Shown here piece after piece: positions 5,487-5,968 of a stretch of DNA of 5,968 bases. This DNA is from an uncultured Methanomicrobiales archaeon (lineage in GTDB: Archaea > Thermoplasmatota > Thermoplasmata > Methanomassiliicoccales > Methanomethylophilaceae): NCBI GenBank assembly GCA_937892275.1, contig CALAVG010000294.1:1-5968 (forward strand), given 5' to 3'. Position numbers and translations under genes: made by a program. Positions within the stretch are counted from its first letter, which is position 1. Each line of letters opens with the position of its first letter. The notes under the pieces are model-generated. The model had not been told where the DNA came from. It did not search any database and was given only the letters and a program-made list of their open reading frames with translations.

Positions 5487-5968
5487 ATGGACGCTCAAGA
5501 AATGAGAGAGACTTTCGTCAACTTCTTCAAGGAGAGGGGCCACGCATACATCAGCTCGGCCTCGCTCATACCGGAGAACGACCCAACGGTACTGTTCACG
5601 ACTGCAGGGATGCATCCTTTGGTCCCTTACCTGCTCGGCGAGAAGCACCCCGCAGGAAAGAGACTGGTAGACTTCCAGAAATGCGTCAGGACCGGAGATA
5701 TCGATGAGGTCGGAGATGCGAGCCACCTCACATTCTTCGAGATGCTTGGTAACTGGTCGCTCGGCGATTACTTCAAGAAGGAATCCATCGAGTTCAGTTA
5801 CGACCTCCTTACGAAGGTCCTCGGCCTCAAGCCCGATCAGATCTCCGTCACCGCATTCGCAGGTGACGATGATGCACCCAGGGACACCGAGACCGCGGAA
5901 CTCTGGAAGTCCCACGGACTGAGGGATGATCAGATTTACTTCTATCCCAAATCGGACAACTGGTGGGG
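5487..5968 (+). CDS. alaS: Alanyl-tRNA synthetase, bacterial type, N-terminal 160 residues (cut by window edge)
   Basis: AlaRS is a cytoplasmic class II synthetase that attaches alanine to tRNA-Ala. The visible 160 residues are the start of the catalytic core: MRETFVNFFKERGH (6-19), SASLIPENDPTVLFTTAGMH (24-43; motif 1 region), FQKCVRTGDIDEVGD (63-77), HLTFFEMLGNWSLGDYFKKE (80-99; motif 2, with FFEMLGNxS(L/F)GDYF), then DNWWG (157-161, the last glycine incomplete in the window), which would lead into the GPCGP loop. The chain begins as in bacterial AlaRS. It lacks the N-terminal extension with a cysteine-containing module seen in typical archaeal AlaRS. The shortened RTGDIDEVGDASHLT, in place of RAGGKHNDLENVG, is a variant I associate with some bacterial lineages, including Patescibacteria. 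The later domains and the stop codon lie outside the window. It has its own promoter with a palindrome and a Shine-Dalgarno site. Confidence 0.95.
   Translation, partial: MDAQEMRETFVNFFKERGHAYISSASLIPENDPTVLFTTAGMHPLVPYLLGEKHPAGKRLVDFQKCVRTGDIDEVGDASHLTFFEMLGNWSLGDYFKKESIEFSYDLLTKVLGLKPDQISVTAFAGDDDAPRDTETAELWKSHGLRDDQIYFYPKSDNWW

Noticed and set aside
1..5968. CRISPR array, insertion sequence, prophage or defence system
   Set aside because: I see no regularly spaced repeats, transposase or integrase motifs, terminal inverted repeats or recognisable defence genes.

Overview
The window looks like part of an archaeal chromosome, most likely a methanogen of the Thermoplasmatota such as Methanomassiliicoccales. 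The pointers are an archaeal-type 23S rRNA transcribed from its own promoter with no 16S rRNA beside it, a DUF61/UPF0216 protein (an archaeal family), TATA boxes about 24-30 bases before start codons, and a NifB whose radical-SAM half resembles methanogen NifB. The lineage is inferred from these features; no search was run.

Layout. On the minus strand, 1 to about 858 is the 5' quarter of a 23S rRNA gene that runs off the left edge. About 400 bases of hairpin-rich leader follow, up to a strong TATA box at 1275-1283. Next, still on the minus strand, come a 130-residue DUF61 protein (1293-1685) and a MATE-family multidrug/cation exporter (1712-3043, probably longer at the N-terminus). A compact divergent promoter region (about 3119-3207) separates these from the plus-strand genes: nifB (3208-4437), an EamA/DMT-family transporter broken by a frameshift (4483-5404), and the first 160 codons of an alanyl-tRNA synthetase gene (alaS, from 5487) that runs off the right edge.

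How the genes relate. This is not one pathway. 23S rRNA and AlaRS are core translation genes, with MATE, NifB and the EamA remnant between them. Each protein gene seems to have its own promoter. nifB and the EamA gene have TATA boxes placed for leaderless or nearly leaderless transcripts. alaS instead has a short leader with a Shine-Dalgarno site, and a perfect 9-bp inverted repeat lies between its TATA box and the predicted transcription start.

Most interesting points: (1) the MATE reading frame continues with conserved-looking sequence upstream of any usual start until a GTG immediately followed by TAG, and that GTG lies just after the predicted transcription start, which raises possible amber/pyrrolysine readthrough or a non-canonical start; (2) alaS is of bacterial type and has a palindrome at its promoter; (3) NifB carries a fused C-terminal NifX-like domain whose usual histidines are replaced; (4) the EamA gene has a one-base frame disruption at about 4609. 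I see no CRISPR array, insertion sequence, tRNA or clear defence system.
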